Part shown: positions 5,837 through 6,374 of the stretch, one piece after another
How positions within the stretch are numbered: the first letter of the stretch is position 1
Layout of the letters: the number at the start of each line of letters is the position of its first letter
Source of the DNA: Campylobacterales bacterium
GTDB taxonomy: Bacteria > Campylobacterota > Campylobacteria > Campylobacterales > JACAEZ01
Direction of reading: 5' to 3'
NCBI GenBank assembly: GCA_013388565.1
Contig: JACAEZ010000207.1
Location: forward strand, 1 to 6,374
Length of the DNA stretch: 6,374 nucleotides
Made by a program: the position numbers and the translations under genes
Notes under the pieces: model-generated
Databases searched by the model: none
What the model was told of the DNA's origin: nothing
Seen by the model: the letters and a program-made list of their open reading frames with translations, nothing else

Positions 5837-6022
5837 TTATCTTAAGCTACCATCAAAATAGACAGCAAGTTGCGATATACTAAGAGAGCAATTTCTAATT
5901 GGCATAGTCCAGTTTTATTTGGCATTTAAAATTCTCATATAGAGTAACTTCAATAAACCCTCATCATTAGGAAAAGTTCCTTTTGTCTTAGTGAGAGTTC
6001 GAAATTGACGATGAACTGATTC
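5837..6022 (-). pseudogene. C-terminal remnant of an IS256-family (Mutator) transposase
   Basis: The minus strand reads ESVHRQFRTLTKTKGTFPND, then EGLLKLLYMRILNAK, then an in-frame TAA (5915-5917), then NWTMPIRN, SQLAVYFDG and a terminal TAA (5837-5839). This is the characteristic end of IS256-family transposases (ESVHRQFRKLTKTKG, NEDSLLKLLYL, NWTMPIQNW, QLAIYFEGR). Only about 60 of roughly 400 residues remain. The internal stop and the Trp-to-Cys change in RNW show it is dead. It stops abruptly at about 6022, where a terminator of an unrelated gene begins, so the upstream part was lost by deletion or recombination. I could not find the element's inverted repeats; 5745-5836 holds nothing else I recognise. 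Confidence 0.87.
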
Positions 6023-6051
6023 AAAAAGATAAGTAGCAAAAGCTACTTATC
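6023..6051 (-). terminator. Intrinsic terminator of the short gene 6043-6258
   Basis: On the minus strand GATAAGTAGC (6042-6051) pairs perfectly with GCTACTTATC (6028-6037) across a TTTT loop, followed by five T (6023-6027). The last codons (Asp, Lys) and the TAG stop of the upstream gene lie in the first arm. This marks the 3' end of a transcribed gene next to the transposase remnant. Confidence 0.72.
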
Positions 6052-6258
6052 CCAATAAATCAAAGCCCAATTAGTTAAGACTCTATTTTGCTCTTTATCT
6101 TTAAACTCATTTTCAAAATAATCTCTTAACTTCTTTTTTTCACTTAGGCTAAGTTCTCCCAAACTCCACTCCACTTTTTCGATAAAATCATCAGCATTAG
6201 AGCTTGAAAATCTACTATCTTCACTTGGCAAAAATTGAACTTTTGCATAAATTCCCAT
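6043..6258 (-). CDS. Short protein of unknown function
   Basis: I do not recognise this protein. From ATG at 6258 it has 71 residues: MGIYAKVQFLPSEDSRFSSS, then a charged, helical-looking part with EKVEWSLGELSLSEKKKLRD and ENEFKDKEQNR, ending NWALIYWDK. It looks like a small soluble cytoplasmic protein. The frame stays open upstream to an ATG at 6321 (92 residues) or TTG at 6330 (95 residues), but that stretch is AT-rich, hydrophobic, Tyr/Trp-heavy and promoter-like, so the shorter form is preferred. None of these starts has a good Shine-Dalgarno. The stop codon lies inside a strong intrinsic terminator, which supports a real transcribed gene. It is not the missing part of the adjacent transposase: the frame differs and the sequence does not resemble IS256. 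It may be cargo or a resident gene cut into by the element. Confidence 0.6.
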   Translation of the reverse strand: MGIYAKVQFLPSEDSRFSSSNADDFIEKVEWSLGELSLSEKKKLRDYFENEFKDKEQNRVLTNWALIYWDK

Positions 6259-6285
6259 ATTGTAGAGTATATTTAGAATGTATAT

Positions 6286-6291
6286 ATAATA
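6286..6291 (-). promoter_or_regulatory. Possible -10 box for the short gene 6043-6258
   Basis: The minus strand reads TATTAT within GGTATTATATATACATTC, one change from TATAAT. It would start transcription near 6279, about 20 nt before the ATG at 6258. If used, the longer N-terminal forms cannot be made from this transcript. AT-rich background makes chance matches easy. Confidence 0.33.
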
Positions 6292-6346
6292 CCAAACCCA
6301 ACTAAACAACCCATCTAACATTACCAACAATTAAACAAAATTATGA

Positions 6347-6370
6347 AACAATAACAACAACAATAACAAC
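6347..6370. repeat. 12-bp tandem repeat, two perfect copies
   Basis: AACAATAACAAC occurs at 6347-6358 and again at 6359-6370. It is a low-complexity AAC/AAT triplet tract and may continue beyond the right edge of the window. Function unknown; slipped-strand variation is possible. Confidence 0.9.
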
Positions 6371-6374
6371 TAAG

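Noticed and set aside
6347..6370. CRISPR array
   Set aside because: Two adjacent 12-bp copies without spacers; a simple tandem repeat.

Overview
This AT-rich window fits a member of the Campylobacterota (Epsilonproteobacteria). The reasons are a clpS-clpA pair of epsilonproteobacterial character, a 627-residue housekeeping sigma factor, and promoters with a clear TATAAT box but little recognisable -35 box. The genus cannot be fixed from the sequence alone; a Sulfurimonas, Sulfurovum or Arcobacter-like organism is a guess.

Layout. Positions 1-1861, minus strand, hold the protein quality-control operon clpS-clpA, joined by an ATGA overlap. ClpS delivers N-degron substrates to the ClpA unfoldase. 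The clpA frame is open to the window edge except for a single in-frame TAG at codon 123, where the N-domain normally continues with a hydrophobic residue. Positions 1862-2356 (about 495 nt) contain no conventional gene but are dense with structure. On the minus strand I see, in order: a TATAAT box; an RNA of about 75 nt ending in a strong intrinsic terminator; a near-perfect Shine-Dalgarno sequence; a GTG-started 22-residue hydrophobic mini-ORF whose ribosome-binding region is complementary to the preceding RNA; a 168-bp gapless palindrome; and a GC-rich hairpin. This looks like a small-RNA-controlled toxic or leader peptide, or a riboregulated leader. It is the most interesting part of the window.

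Positions 2357-3001, plus strand, encode a lone dethiobiotin synthetase (bioD), probably followed by an AU-rich terminator. Positions 3081-5744, plus strand, form a transcription unit with its own promoter and a leader hairpin: rpoD, then, two bases later, an unrecognised 228-residue protein with a PAS-like N-terminus.

Positions 5745-6374 look like a decayed insertion site. There is a broken C-terminal piece of an IS256/Mutator-family transposase (minus strand). Directly beside it is a short minus-strand gene of unknown function whose stop codon lies inside its own terminator stem, and a 12-bp tandem repeat sits at the right edge.

The housekeeping genes (clpS/clpA, bioD, rpoD) are functionally unrelated neighbours. 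The accessory signals sit between them.
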